Shown piece after piece: positions 1-9,458 of a DNA stretch of 64,000 bases. Within the stretch, counting starts at the first letter, position 1. Each line of letters starts with the position of its first letter. The stretch is from the NCBI RefSeq assembly GCF_012516475.1, contig NZ_CP051217.1, forward strand, positions 2,356,001-2,420,000, written 5' to 3'. The notes below the pieces were generated by a model that worked only from the letters and a program-made list of their open reading frames with translations, was not told the DNA's origin and searched no databases. This DNA comes from Parasphingorhabdus halotolerans (GTDB lineage Bacteria; Pseudomonadota; Alphaproteobacteria; Sphingomonadales; Sphingomonadaceae). The translations under genes were made by a program, and so were the position numbers.

Positions 1-3000
1 CCGATGCAAAGAGCTGCCCGGCAGTTGCGCCATAGAGCACGGTGTTGCCAACTATGGTGTTCGCTTTGCTATCGAGTGGTGAACTCACCATCGGGCGGAC
101 GATAATCTTTCCACCGCACAGGCCTTTGCCGACATAATCATTGGCATCACCGAAAACTTCCAGCGTGAGTCCCTGACAAAGGAATGCGCCCAGCGACTGG
201 CCGGCACTGCCGCGAAGACGGACATGGACGTGGTCTTCGGGCAGATCCATCATGCCATATTTTGCGGTCACCTCCGCCGAGAAACGCGTGCCAACCGCGC
301 GGTGGGTGTTGCGCACCGTATAGGTCAGTTGCATCTTCTCGCGCCGCTCGAAAACCGGCTTGGCGTCTTCAATCATTTGCGCGTCCAGACTATCCGGTAC
401 TTCATTGCGGTGCGTCGGCAGATTGAAACTGCGCATCGCATCCGGTGCATCGACCTTGGCAAGGATCGGGTTGAGGTCAAGATCATCAAGATGCTCCGCA
501 CCTCGACTGACTTGCCGCAACAATTCGGTACGGCCAATAATTTCATCGAGCGACCGGAAGCCAAGGCGCGCCAAAATTTCACGCACTTCCTCGGCCATAT
601 AGGTCATCAGATTGATAACCTTCTCCGGTGTGCCAGTGAACTTTTCACGCAATTTTTCATCCTGCACACAGACCCCGACAGGGCAGGTATTGCTGTGGCA
701 CTGGCGCACCATGATGCAGCCCATGGCGACGAGGCTTAGCGTGCCGAGGCCAAATTCCTCCGCGCCTAGAATCGCGGCAATCACGATGTCGCGTCCGGTT
801 TTCAGCCCGCCATCCGTGCGCAGTTTGACGCGGTGACGCAGGCCGTTGAGCGTGAGCACCTGATTGGCTTCACTCAATCCCATTTCCCACGGGGTGCCAG
901 CGAATTTGATCGACGTCTGCGGCGATGCTCCGGTGCCGCCAGTATTGCCGGAGATCAGAATGACATCGGCATGGGCCTTGGCCACGCCAGCTGCGATTGT
1001 GCCGATGCCCGCAGACGACACCAGCTTTACGCAAACGCGCGCGCGCGGGTTGATCTGCTTGAGATCATAAATCAACTGCGCGAGATCTTCGATTGAATAT
1101 ATATCATGATGCGGCGGTGGCGAAATGAGCGTCACGCCGGGTGTCGAGTGACGCAGTTTTGCGATAAATTCCGTCACCTTGAAACCGGGCAGTTGTCCAC
1201 CCTCACCGGGTTTTGCCCCCTGCGCGACCTTGATTTCTAATTCTTCACAAGCCCCCAGATATTCCGCCGTGACACCAAAACGACCGGAGGCAACCTGCTT
1301 GATCGGGCTGGAGGCATTGTCTCCATTGGGGAAGGGCGTGTAGCGACGTTTTTCTTCGCCGCCTTCACCGGACACGGATTTCGCGCCAATCCGGTTCATC
1401 GCGATGGCGAGGGTTTCATGCGCTTCGGGACTAAGCGCGCCGAGCGACATGCCCGGTGTATTGAAGCGTTTGCGCACTTCGGTAATCGCTTCGACTTCAT
1501 CGATAGGGATGGGTTCGGGCGCGAAGTTAAATTCCATCAGGTCGCGCAGATAAATCGGTTCCAGTTCGCGAACGCCTTGGGAGAATTGCAGGTAGGACGA
1601 ATAGCTGTCCTGCGCGACGGCGGTTTGCAGCAAGTGCATCAAATGGGCCGAATAAGCGTGCGCCTCGCCGCCATCGCGTTGCTTGTAAAAACCGCCAACG
1701 GGCAAGCGCACGATGGCCGGTTCAAAAGCCGCCTGATGTTTTTCCTGCGCATTAAGGAAAAGCGAAGCATAACCTTCGCCGGAGATTTTGGTCGGCATGC
1801 CCGGGAAGAGATCATTGCATAGTGCGCGCGAGAGGCCGACGGCCTCAAAATTATAGCCGCCGCGATAGCTTGAAATAACCGCGATGCCCATTTTCGACAT
1901 GATCTTGAGCAAGCCCCCATCGATGGCTTTTTTATGACGAGCGATGCATTCATCCAGCGTAAGATCGCCGAACAACCCGCGCTTGTGGCGATCATATATG
2001 GCGGCTTCCGAGAGATAGGCATTTACGGTGGTCGCACCGACGCCGATCAGCACGGCGTAGCAATGGGTGTCGAGACATTCGGCGGCGCGGACGTTTACCG
2101 ATGCGTAGGATCGCAATCCCTTGCGCACGAGATGGGTGTGCACGGCGGCGACCGCGATAATCATGCTGATCGCCATATGGTCTTCGTCAATATTTTCGTC
2201 AGTCAGGAAAATTTCGGTTTTGCCAGCGCGCACCGCTTGCTCGGCTTCGTTCCGTATGCGCGCAATGGCCTCGCGAAATTCCACGGCTCCGCCGGTGTTC
2301 GTCATCGTGCAATCTATTTCAGCCACGGCATCACCGAAGCCCAGCTTCAGCCGCTCCCACAATTCGCAGCTGAGGACTGGGCTGCCCAGAACCATGACAT
2401 TTTCGTTCTGGCTGTCTTTTTCCAGAATATTGGCGAGATTGGAAAAGCGCGTGCGCAGGCTCATCACATAGCGTTCGCGCAAGCTGTCAATCGGTGGGTT
2501 GGTTACCTGACTGAAATTCTGCCGGAAGAAGTGGCTGATCTGTCGCGGTTTGGCGCTGATCACAGCAAGCGGCGTGTCATCGCCCATTGAGCCGATCGCC
2601 TCTTTTGCATCCTCGACCATCGGCGCGAGGATCATCTCCATATCCTCCAGCGTGTGGCCAGCGGCGGTTTGCCTGCGGATCAACTGCTCTTTTGAAAAAT
2701 CCATCTCGCTGGTGACGGGAGCTGGCGGCAAATCTTCTGCCGTGAGAAAGCCTTTGACCAATTCCGGATAGGGTTCTTCGGCGGCGATCCTGTCTTTTAT
2801 CTCCTTGTCCGAATAAGTGATCCCCTGGTCCAGATCGACGGCGATCATTTGCCCTGGGCCAAGCCGCCCCTTTTCGACAATCTGGCTTTCCGGCACCACA
2901 ACCATGCCGGTTTCCGAGCCTATAATCAGTAGATTATCAGCCGTCTTGGAATAGCGCAGCGGACGCAGCGCATTGCGGTCCACCCCGGCAACCGCCCAGC

Positions 3001-4102
3001 GGCCATCGGTCATAGCCAGCGCGGCGGGGCCATCCCACGGCTCCATCACACTCGCCATATATTCATACATCGCCTTGTGCGCCGGGTCGATCTCGCCGTT
3101 GTTCTGCCATGCTTCTGGAACAAGCATCAGCTTGGCCGTCGGGCCATCGCGACCCGAACGGCAGATGGTTTCGAACACAGCATCAAGCGCCGCCGTGTCC
3201 GAAGCGCCTGCCGGTATAACCGGTTTAATATCTTCGGAATGATCGCCAAAAGCGAGGCTTGCCATCTTGATCTCGTGGCTCTTCATCCAGTTTTTATTGC
3301 CGCGAATGGTGTTGATCTCGCCATTGTGCGCGAGACAACGAAACGGCTGCGCCAGCCACCATTGGGGGAAGGTATTGGTCGAATAGCGCTGATGAAAAAT
3401 GGCGACCCGGCTTTCGAAGCGTTCATCGGTAAGGTCGGGATAAAAGACGGAGAGAGATTCAGCGAGGAACAGGCCCTTGTAGATTATGCTCCGCGCAGAC
3501 AGGCTGCAGATATAAAAATCCTGAATTTGCGCTGCAACGACTTTCTTCTCGATCCGCCGCCGGATGAGATAGAGGTTTTTTTCAAACTCGGCGATATCAT
3601 GCGTGTCAGGCAAAGGCCCAGCGATCATGATCTGCTCGATTTCGGGCCGCGTATTCTGCGCTTTCTGGCCGATAACCGAAACATTGACCGGCACCTGACG
3701 CCAGCCGTAAATCCTGTAACCCGCCTCTATGATTTCCGCCTCGACTATGGTGCGGCAGGTTTCCTGCGCTGTGAGATCGGTGCGCGGCAGGAATATCATG
3801 CCAACGGCGAGACGGTTGGGCAGAACTTTATGGCCGCTATCGGCAATCGCATCATCAAAGAAGCGCGCTGGCAAATCGACATGGAGCCCCGCACCATCGC
3901 CCGTCATTCCGTCCGCATCAACCGCGCCGCGATGCCAAACAGCTTTCAACGCATCAATCGCCGATGCCACCACCCGCCGCGATGGCTTGCCGTCGGTTGC
4001 CGCGACCAGACCAACGCCGCAGGCATCGGTCTCAAATTCGGGCCGGTACATGCCGGTTTCGGCGAGACGTTTATGTTCCGGGGTAGGGTAATGGTGGGTC
4101 AT
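1..4102 (-). CDS. gltB: Glutamate synthase large subunit, 3' end outside window
   Basis: This is the large (alpha) subunit of NADPH glutamate synthase, which makes two glutamates from glutamine and 2-oxoglutarate. The minus-strand frame is open from an ATG at 4102 to the window edge, about 1367 residues; family members are about 1500, so roughly the last 140 are missing. The N-terminal amidotransferase nucleophile lies in DACGVGLV near residue 27, so some N-terminal processing is likely, as in the family. A WDGPAALAMTDG stretch lies further on, then the FMN/synthase domain with GGQLPGFKVTEF and a 3Fe-4S cysteine cluster (CHSNTCPVGVC). The GXGXG beta-helix domain begins near the window start. 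The ATG overlaps the stop of the preceding DUF2059 gene (ATGA), which indicates translational coupling in a gltD - DUF2059 - gltB order. Large plus-strand frames over it are shadows. Confidence 0.96.
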   Translation of the reverse strand, partial: MTHHYPTPEHKRLAETGMYRPEFETDACGVGLVAATDGKPSRRVVASAIDALKAVWHRGAVDADGMTGDGAGLHVDLPARFFDDAIADSGHKVLPNRLAVGMIFLPRTDLTAQETCRTIVEAEIIEAGYRIYGWRQVPVNVSVIGQKAQNTRPEIEQIMIAGPLPDTHDIAEFEKNLYLIRRRIEKKVVAAQIQDFYICSLSARSIIYKGLFLAESLSVFYPDLTDERFESRVAIFHQRYSTNTFPQWWLAQPFRCLAHNGEINTIRGNKNWMKSHEIKMASLAFGDHSEDIKPVIPAGASDTAALDAVFETICRSGRDGPTAKLMLVPEAWQNNGEIDPAHKAMYEYMASVMEPWDGPAALAMTDGRWAVAGVDRNALRPLRYSKTADNLLIIGSETGMVVVPESQIVEKGRLGPGQMIAVDLDQGITYSDKEIKDRIAAEEPYPELVKGFLTAEDLPPAPVTSEMDFSKEQLIRRQTAAGHTLEDMEMILAPMVEDAKEAIGSMGDDTPLAVISAKPRQISHFFRQNFSQVTNPPIDSLRERYVMSLRTRFSNLANILEKDSQNENVMVLGSPVLSCELWERLKLGFGDAVAEIDCTMTNTGGAVEFREAIARIRNEAEQAVRAGKTEIFLTDENIDEDHMAISMIIAVAAVHTHLVRKGLRSYASVNVRAAECLDTHCYAVLIGVGATTVNAYLSEAAIYDRHKRGLFGDLTLDECIARHKKAIDGGLLKIMSKMGIAVISSYRGGYNFEAVGLSRALCNDLFPGMPTKISGEGYASLFLNAQEKHQAAFEPAIVRLPVGGFYKQRDGGEAHAYSAHLMHLLQTAVAQDSYSSYLQFSQGVRELEPIYLRDLMEFNFAPEPIPIDEVEAITEVRKRFNTPGMSLGALSPEAHETLAIAMNRIGAKSVSGEGGEEKRRYTPFPNGDNASSPIKQVASGRFGVTAEYLGACEELEIKVAQGAKPGEGGQLPGFKVTEFIAKLRHSTPGVTLISPPPHHDIYSIEDLAQLIYDLKQINPRARVCVKLVSSAGIGTIAAGVAKAHADVILISGNTGGTGASPQTSIKFAGTPWEMGLSEANQVLTLNGLRHRVKLRTDGGLKTGRDIVIAAILGAEEFGLGTLSLVAMGCIMVRQCHSNTCPVGVCVQDEKLREKFTGTPEKVINLMTYMAEEVREILARLGFRSLDEIIGRTELLRQVSRGAEHLDDLDLNPILAKVDAPDAMRSFNLPTHRNEVPDSLDAQMIEDAKPVFERREKMQLTYTVRNTHRAVGTRFSAEVTAKYGMMDLPEDHVHVRLRGSAGQSLGAFLCQGLTLEVFGDANDYVGKGLCGGKIIVRPMVSSPLDSKANTIVGNTVLYGATAGQLFAS

Positions 4103-5112
4103 CAAGGTCCGTCTTTCTTCAGCCGTTTTTTGGCCTTTTCCTTGGCCTTTTCTTCGGCATCGAAGAACCTATCAAAAGCGGCATCATATTGTGCTTCGGC
4201 TTTCTCAACAGCGGCCCGGTCTGCGGCAGTCCAGTTTTCGCGCTGGTTCCATGCTGCCTCCTCATCCACGTCTTCGGCCATTTCTTCTGCAAGCTCAGCA
4301 AGCCCGTCTGTTGCTGAACCAGTCATTTCGTTGGGGTCAACGCCCATGAGCTCGCTTAGCGTGTTGCGCTCTGCATCACTCAAGTCCTCCAGTTTTCTCG
4401 GTGGCGGAATGTCGCCCGAGCCCGTGGTGATTTCTTCCATCGCACCGAAAAACCGTTCCATGAACTGCGGCATCATTTCCATCGAGGCGGACATGACTTC
4501 CGGGCTGGCAAAGATCGCAAGGCTTTCTCCCGCAAATTTCGCGCCGGACTCGGTTTCAAAAAATTGCGCTACCGATTCCAGTTCGTCAGCTGAAAAGCGG
4601 CGGGCATAAGCTTTTGCCATGCCCTTGCGGATGGATGGTTCAATATCATCAGACAAATCGATCATGATATCGGAGAGCTTGGTCATCATCGTGCGGTTGC
4701 GTTGTTTGTAATAGGGATCGATAATGGCCATCATATCAGCGAGATTTGCGCCTTCTTTCAATGTGATGTCATCTTCATCAACGCCAGCAAATGTTGCAAT
4801 GACCGAGAGCGGAATTTGGTCCATTCCTTCCATCATTGGTTCAACGACCTTTTTAAATGTCTCAGCCATTATCTTGCGATAGCTGCCCTTGGGCACAACC
4901 GCCGCCGCGACGCGCTCGCCTTTTGACAAAAGCGCCGGGTCAATTGGTGTTTCGTCCTTTTCGAACATATTCTGGAACATCTTGGTAAAGGCTTCGAGGT
5001 CTTTGGCACCCGCCTCTGCGTTCGGGGCGGTCGCGGCTTCTTCCTGTGCTAGCGCGGGTGCCGAAAAGGCCATGCCCAAAGAAGCAATTGCTGTCAGAAA
5101 AAGTTTTTTCAC
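4102..5112 (-). CDS. DUF2059-type periplasmic protein between gltD and gltB
   Basis: The protein has 336 residues. A clear signal peptide (MKKLFLTAIASLGMAFSAPA, cleavage after ALA) predicts export. The middle contains a DUF2059-like block near residues 165-215 with the typical pattern of a helix ending in FSADELESVAQFFETESG. An acidic, Ala/Glu-rich stretch follows, with a strongly basic C-terminus (EKAKEKAKKRLKKDG). DUF2059 has no settled function. It sits 37 bases after gltD and overlaps gltB by ATGA, so it is probably transcribed with both glutamate synthase genes, although nothing in it suggests a role in nitrogen assimilation. Function is unknown. Confidence 0.8.
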   Translation of the reverse strand: MKKLFLTAIASLGMAFSAPALAQEEAATAPNAEAGAKDLEAFTKMFQNMFEKDETPIDPALLSKGERVAAAVVPKGSYRKIMAETFKKVVEPMMEGMDQIPLSVIATFAGVDEDDITLKEGANLADMMAIIDPYYKQRNRTMMTKLSDIMIDLSDDIEPSIRKGMAKAYARRFSADELESVAQFFETESGAKFAGESLAIFASPEVMSASMEMMPQFMERFFGAMEEITTGSGDIPPPRKLEDLSDAERNTLSELMGVDPNEMTGSATDGLAELAEEMAEDVDEEAAWNQRENWTAADRAAVEKAEAQYDAAFDRFFDAEEKAKEKAKKRLKKDGP

Positions 5113-5149
5113 GTCTTGGTCTCCGTTTTTGCAATATGCAGTGCAGCGT

Positions 5150-6616
5150 TCAGGCTGCTACTTTTTCAACCTGATTCTTCTCGCGCAAATACCGGTGCAT
5201 ATGTTCGGTAACATCCCGGCCGTCCCTGATGCCCCAGACGACCAGACTGGCTCCGCGCACGATATCGCCAGCCGCGAACACGCCGTCCAGATTGGTCATC
5301 ATGGACTTGTGATCGACGCGCAACGTGCCCCAGCGGGTTACGCTGAGGTCGGGGCAATCAAAAAGCGCTGGCAATTCTTCGGCATCAAAGCCCAGCGCCT
5401 TGATCACCAGATCAGCCTCCAGCGTAAAGTCACTGTCGGGCTGGACCTCCGGCGAACGGCGGCCACTGGCATCGGGCGAGCCGAGACGCATTTGGGTGGC
5501 TTTGACGGCGGTGACATGATCGGTGCCCTCAAACGCTTTCGGCGCGGATAACCAGACAAATTCGACGCCTTCTTCCTCGGCATTCTTCACTTCATTGGGG
5601 GAGCCTGGCATGTTGGCACGGTCCCGGCGATAAAGGCATTTCACGGATTTGGCCCCTTGCCGCACCGATGTCCTGACACAATCCATGGCAGTATCACCGC
5701 CGCCGATCACAACGACGTTTTTGCCCTTGGCGTTAAAGCGGCCTCCACCGGAATCAGGCCCAAATTCCGGCACGTCATCGCCAAAGCTTTTGCGGTTGGA
5801 AGCAATCAGGAAATCCAGCGCTTCCTCGACGCCCGGCGCGCCGGCGCCCGGCATTTTGATTTCTCGTGCCTTGTAGACGCCGGTTGCAATCAGGATCGCA
5901 GCATGCTTGTTGCGCAGTTCATCCAGCGTAGCATCTTTGCCAACTTCAAAATTCTCATGAAAAACGATGCCGCCATCTTTCAATCGCTGAACCCGCCGCA
6001 TGATGATATGCTTTTCCAGCTTGAAGCCGGGGATACCGTATGTCAGCAGACCGCCAGCGCGATCGTGGCGATCATAGACATGCACATCATAGCCCGCGAC
6101 ACGCATATATTCTGCTGCGGTCAAACCCGCAGGTCCGGCTCCGACTATGCCAACCGATTGCCCGCGCGGTGCTCCCGGCTCGAGTGGTTCAACCCAGCCT
6201 TCTTCCCATGCGGTGTCGGTAATATATTTTTCCACAGCGCCAATTGTGACTGCGCCATGGCCGGAAAATTCGATTACGCAATTGCCTTCACAGAGGCGGT
6301 CTTGCGGACAAATGCGGCCACAAATCTCGGGCATGGTCGATGTCAGGTTTGACATTTCATAGGCTTCACGAAGACGCCCTTCGGCAGTGAGTTTCAGCCA
6401 ATCGGGAATATGATTGTGCAAAGGGCAGTGGGTCGAACAATAGGGCACGCCGCATTGTGAACAACGCGCAGCCTGTTCGGCGGCCTTTTCAGGCGGAAAA
6501 CGATCAGCAATTTCGTGGAAATCTTCTGCGCGCAACGTCGGCTCACGCTTTTCGGGATAGGCCTGCCCATCCTCTACAAATTTCAGCATATCCAGTTTCT
6601 GCGGAGCCTTTGTCAT
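5150..6616 (-). CDS. gltD: Glutamate synthase small subunit
   Basis: The beta subunit (488 residues) takes electrons from NADPH through FAD and iron-sulfur clusters and passes them to GltB. The N-terminal ferredoxin-like domain shows the cysteine patterns CSQCGVPYCSTHCP (about residues 52-65) and CGRICPQDRLCEGNC (about 98-112). The FAD motif GAGPAGLTAAEYM lies near residue 157, a second nucleotide motif GGGDTAMDC near residue 304, and the terminal FAD contact GVFAAGDIVRG near residue 445. Length and domain order are normal for the family. It is the first gene of a gltD - DUF2059 - gltB set on the minus strand. The promoter must lie in 6617-6898, which also serves the divergent uppP. Confidence 0.96.
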   Translation of the reverse strand: MTKAPQKLDMLKFVEDGQAYPEKREPTLRAEDFHEIADRFPPEKAAEQAARCSQCGVPYCSTHCPLHNHIPDWLKLTAEGRLREAYEMSNLTSTMPEICGRICPQDRLCEGNCVIEFSGHGAVTIGAVEKYITDTAWEEGWVEPLEPGAPRGQSVGIVGAGPAGLTAAEYMRVAGYDVHVYDRHDRAGGLLTYGIPGFKLEKHIIMRRVQRLKDGGIVFHENFEVGKDATLDELRNKHAAILIATGVYKAREIKMPGAGAPGVEEALDFLIASNRKSFGDDVPEFGPDSGGGRFNAKGKNVVVIGGGDTAMDCVRTSVRQGAKSVKCLYRRDRANMPGSPNEVKNAEEEGVEFVWLSAPKAFEGTDHVTAVKATQMRLGSPDASGRRSPEVQPDSDFTLEADLVIKALGFDAEELPALFDCPDLSVTRWGTLRVDHKSMMTNLDGVFAAGDIVRGASLVVWGIRDGRDVTEHMHRYLREKNQVEKVAA

Positions 6617-6898
6617 GCCAATCGCTCATTTCCAGTGATTATTGATGTGATGATACGCCCTCCAGCGTGTGCATTACCGGCGTTATCTAAAATAAATTTG
6701 TGAGAGAGTCACGGAGAAACGGCAATATAGGACAGAATAACTGCCTTATAAATTGCTGGAGGCTATGCTGTTAGTCAGATTGACATATCGAATGCGTATA
6801 AAAGTCTCGAAACGGACATATATTTTCTGCACGACATTATATCGCAAGATCGCTATTGCCCCGGCAAAATCCGCATCAAATTTTGCAAGGCTTAACTT

Positions 6899-7693
6899 AT
6901 GACGTTCATCCAGATGTTGCTGCTCGCGATCGTTCAGGGCGTAACCGAATTTTTGCCGATTTCTTCCTCGGGGCATTTGATCTTGCTGCCGGTTTTTACC
7001 GGCTATGCCGATCAGGGCCCGATGATTGATATTGCCGTGCACGTCGGTTCGCTATTGGCCATCATCGCCTATTTCTTCAAAGATGTGATCGCACTGGGAA
7101 AAGGCGGATTGGCGTCCATCGGTATCGGTCAGGCTCCGGCAGAACGCCGTCTCTTCTGGTGGATTATCATCGGCACAATACCGGCCGTGATCGTCGGGCT
7201 TTTTCTGAAAACAGGCGGCTACCTGGAAGGTTTTCGCAGTACAACGCTCGTCGGCATCAATCTTATCATCTACGGTATATTGCTGGGAGTAGCGGACCGG
7301 CTCGGTCGGCAAGTCAAGTCATTCGAGGATATGACTCTGAAAGACGGCATCATCGTCGGCCTCGCTCAGGCGCTGGCGCTCATCCCTGGCACCAGCCGTT
7401 CCGGCGTGACCATGACGGCAGCGCGCTTTCTCGGGTATAGCCGCGTGGAAGCCGCCCGCTTTTCTTTCCTGCTGTCTATTCCGGCGGTCGCTGGTGCCGG
7501 AATATTGATCGTCCCAGATCTTATGGACGCCAATAGCGAACTGCTGAAAGAGGCGCTGATCACTGGCGTACTGACCTTTATTGCGGCGTTTGCTACCATG
7601 ACCTTCCTGATGCAGTTTTTACGCAAAGCATCAATGATGGTTTTCGTCGTCTACCGGGTGCTAATGGGCGTGGCGCTCTTGATCTGGTTCTAG
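6899..7693 (+). CDS. uppP: Undecaprenyl-diphosphatase UppP/BacA
   Basis: This is an integral membrane enzyme that dephosphorylates undecaprenyl diphosphate to recycle the lipid carrier of peptidoglycan and other polymers; extra copies give bacitracin tolerance. It has 264 residues, normal length. The two family signatures are present: QGVTEFLPISSSGH near residues 14-27 and PGTSRSGVTMTAARF near residues 164-178. Several hydrophobic helices span the length. The ATG at 6899 is directly followed by the conserved N-terminal helix. It is divergent from gltD and convergent with the next gene, which ends only 17 bases away. Confidence 0.95.
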   Translation: MTFIQMLLLAIVQGVTEFLPISSSGHLILLPVFTGYADQGPMIDIAVHVGSLLAIIAYFFKDVIALGKGGLASIGIGQAPAERRLFWWIIIGTIPAVIVGLFLKTGGYLEGFRSTTLVGINLIIYGILLGVADRLGRQVKSFEDMTLKDGIIVGLAQALALIPGTSRSGVTMTAARFLGYSRVEAARFSFLLSIPAVAGAGILIVPDLMDANSELLKEALITGVLTFIAAFATMTFLMQFLRKASMMVFVVYRVLMGVALLIWF

Positions 7694-7710
7694 TTTATGA
7701 AGAGTTTGCG

Positions 7711-8646
7711 CTAGCTAACTTTGGCTTTCGCGCCAAAGCGGCCATGATTAATATATTTCTCAATCCATCCACGGGTGACGGCCGCAAGCGGCGTGGCGGC
7801 AATTCCCAGATCGCTTAAACCAAGTGCGCCATCGGCAACCACATTGTCTCGCTGCAGCATCTTATACTGGTCGGTCGACATCGGGGAGCCGGGCATCATC
7901 GCCATGACCCGGGCGGTAATATCTGGCATATCTATAAAGCTGCGGTCCCGTCCGGTCATCTGCGCGATCCGGCGGTTCAGGTCGCCCATGCTGATGACCT
8001 CTGGCCCGCCTAGCTCATATGTCTTGCCGCTATGTTCGCGCGCATTTTCCAGTGCTTCGGCAGTAGCATCGGCAACATCGCCAACATAGATCGGCTGGAA
8101 CTTCGTATCACCCCCGATTATCGGCACCACCGGCAGCATCGCAATCAATCCGGCAAAGCGATTGATAAATTCGTCTTCCTGACCAAATACAACCGAAGGC
8201 CGCAATATGGTCGCGCTGGGGAAAGCTTCTCTCACCGCATCTTCGCCGGCCGCTTTGCTTCTGCCATATTGCGAAGGCGATGCCGGATCCGCGCCGATGG
8301 CCGACATTTGGACCAGCGCCGAACATCCCGCGCTTGCCGCTGCCTCTGCAACATTGGCCGCACCTTGGCCGTTTACTGCATCCATACCGCGGCCGAATAT
8401 ACCGACCAGATTAACCACCGCATCGCAGCCGGAAACGGCCCGGACCACACTCTCTTTCTTGGTGACATCGGCGCTGGCAAACTGGGTCTGGCCCAGATTA
8501 CCCAGTGGCTTGATATGCATTGCGTTTTTAATGTTACGCTCGGCAATCCGCACACGCGCACCGCGCGTCAAAAGCTGTTGCGAAACATAACGGCCCAAAA
8601 ACCCGCCGCCGCCAAAAACACATATAAGTTGCCCGTTGAGCGTCAT
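7711..8646 (-). CDS. NDUFA9-like NAD(P)-binding reductase
   Basis: This 311-residue atypical short-chain dehydrogenase resembles the complex I accessory subunit NDUFA9 and its bacterial relatives. The N-terminal Rossmann loop FGGGGFLGR (residues 11-19) binds the dinucleotide, and VNLVGIFGR near residues 80-88 is typical of the subgroup. The catalytic YxxxK appears as YGRSK near residues 127-131. The C-terminal part is the variable substrate or assembly region. In alphaproteobacteria this gene often follows uppP, so it is a conserved neighbour rather than a pathway partner. Actual substrate is unknown. Confidence 0.85.
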   Translation of the reverse strand: MTLNGQLICVFGGGGFLGRYVSQQLLTRGARVRIAERNIKNAMHIKPLGNLGQTQFASADVTKKESVVRAVSGCDAVVNLVGIFGRGMDAVNGQGAANVAEAAASAGCSALVQMSAIGADPASPSQYGRSKAAGEDAVREAFPSATILRPSVVFGQEDEFINRFAGLIAMLPVVPIIGGDTKFQPIYVGDVADATAEALENAREHSGKTYELGGPEVISMGDLNRRIAQMTGRDRSFIDMPDITARVMAMMPGSPMSTDQYKMLQRDNVVADGALGLSDLGIAATPLAAVTRGWIEKYINHGRFGAKAKVS

Positions 8647-8836
8647 AATTACCCTATTTTGTTTTCGTGATCCAGAAGACTGCGCCTGCAGCCCGATTTA
8701 AAACGCTTTTGCCCTACCTGGAGCAAGCGCGCAATATCGGATTCCAAAGCTGCAAAAGAATAGCCATATGAATCATTGACAATATCGCCCGCCACCCGCT
8801 AATCGCGCGCCTCTGATCAGGCAATATGCCCGGTAA

Positions 8837-8923
8837 GCCCAGATGGCGGAATTGGTAGACGCGCATGCTTCAGGTGCATGTATTCGCAAGGATGTGGAGG
8901 TTCGAGTCCTCTTCTGGGCACCA
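8837..8923 (+). tRNA. tRNA-Leu (CAG)
   Basis: An 87-base class II tRNA. The acceptor stem is GCCCAGA/TCTGGGC with encoded CCA. The anticodon arm is CATGC-TTCAGGT-GCATG, giving anticodon CAG. The long variable arm and the T arm GAGG-TTCGAGT-CCTC are both present. The gene is complete; its last 20 bases form the left attachment repeat of the island that follows. Confidence 0.97.
8904..8923. repeat. Left attachment repeat inside tRNA-Leu 3' end
   Basis: GAGTCCTCTTCTGGGCACCA is the T-arm/acceptor/CCA end of the tRNA and recurs exactly at 33104-33123, with different bases on both sides. It is the expected crossover product of a tyrosine integrase at a tRNA gene, leaving the tRNA intact. Confidence 0.9.
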
Positions 8924-8976
8924 AGATTTCTAATAAACTATTGAAAATAATTAGAAAATTAGAAAATTGAAATTTC

Positions 8977-8997
8977 AGCCCACCTAATAGGCCACCT
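8977..8997. promoter_or_regulatory. Candidate integrase arm-type sites, left end
   Basis: AGCCCACCT (8977-8985) followed by GGCCACCT (8990-8997) lies about 50 bases inside the left attachment repeat. AGCCCACCT recurs twice near the right end at 32931 and 32979, as expected for sites bound by the N-terminal arm domain of the integrase. Confidence 0.4.
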
Positions 8998-9104
8998 CAA
9001 AACTTGCGATGCTATGCTCGGCAATGTTCCGGTTTGAAGAACTTATTCTCTCAAATGGGATTCGCTGCTAGCGTGTCGATGCCTCGGGGTATTGTCGTAA
9101 CCTT

Positions 9105-9120
9105 GAGCATCGCGATGCTC
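9105..9120. promoter_or_regulatory. 16-base perfect palindrome upstream of AlpA-like gene
   Basis: GAGCATCGCGATGCTC is self-complementary and ends 19 bases before the ATG at 9140. It is a likely operator for autoregulation; the protein that binds it is not known. Confidence 0.4.
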
Positions 9121-9139
9121 TCTTAACGGAGAAATCGTG

Positions 9140-9340
9140 ATGAGGATACTTTCAAAGCGTCAGTTGAAGGAGCTAGTTTTATACTCACCCCAGCACATCG
9201 CACGACTGGAAAAGGCAGGCCTATTCCCCAAGCGGGTACAGCTAGGCCCGAACAGAGTGGGATGGGTTGAGGCCGAGGTGCTAGATTGGCTCGCCGTCAA
9301 ATTGAAAAGCCGCGAAGAACCAGCCCGACACTCCTACTAA
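9140..9340 (+). CDS. AlpA-like small regulator
   Basis: The protein has 66 residues from the ATG at 9140. A GTG at 9137 is also in frame, but ACGGAG at 9126-9131 is better spaced for the ATG. The winged helix-turn-helix of AlpA/MerR-type excisionases is visible: LSKRQLKELVLYSPQHIARL, then FPKRVQLGPNRVGWVEAEVL and a basic tail. Such proteins activate integrase or bend attachment-site DNA during excision of prophages and islands. It is the first gene inside the left end of the island and has a palindrome just upstream. Confidence 0.8.
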   Translation: MRILSKRQLKELVLYSPQHIARLEKAGLFPKRVQLGPNRVGWVEAEVLDWLAVKLKSREEPARHSY

Positions 9341-9376
9341 AGGAGCGGGTGATCGGGTTTGCAAGCCCGGTCACCC
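9331..9376 (+). terminator. Stem-loops after the AlpA-like gene
   Basis: Two adjacent hairpins: CTCCT-actaa-AGGAG (9331-9345) overlapping the stop, then a GC-rich stem at 9347-9360 pairing with 9363-9376 (GGGTGATCGGGTTT with AAGCCCGGTCACCC, two G-U pairs). The second is followed by an A/T-rich but not uninterrupted T stretch, so it is a probable rather than certain terminator. Confidence 0.5.
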
Positions 9377-9458
9377 AATTTAAACAACTGACAATCAGTA
9401 AAGTTTCGAGTATTATTACCCTATATCCAAAAGACGGAATAAATGGGCATAACTTGAA

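Noticed and set aside
1934..2590. 218-codon plus-strand frame
   Set aside because: Shadow of gltB; the minus strand reads as conserved glutamate synthase.
3077..4609. 510-codon plus-strand open frame
   Set aside because: It is the antisense of gltB and the DUF2059 gene; it has no domain pattern and the minus strand carries clear conserved motifs there.
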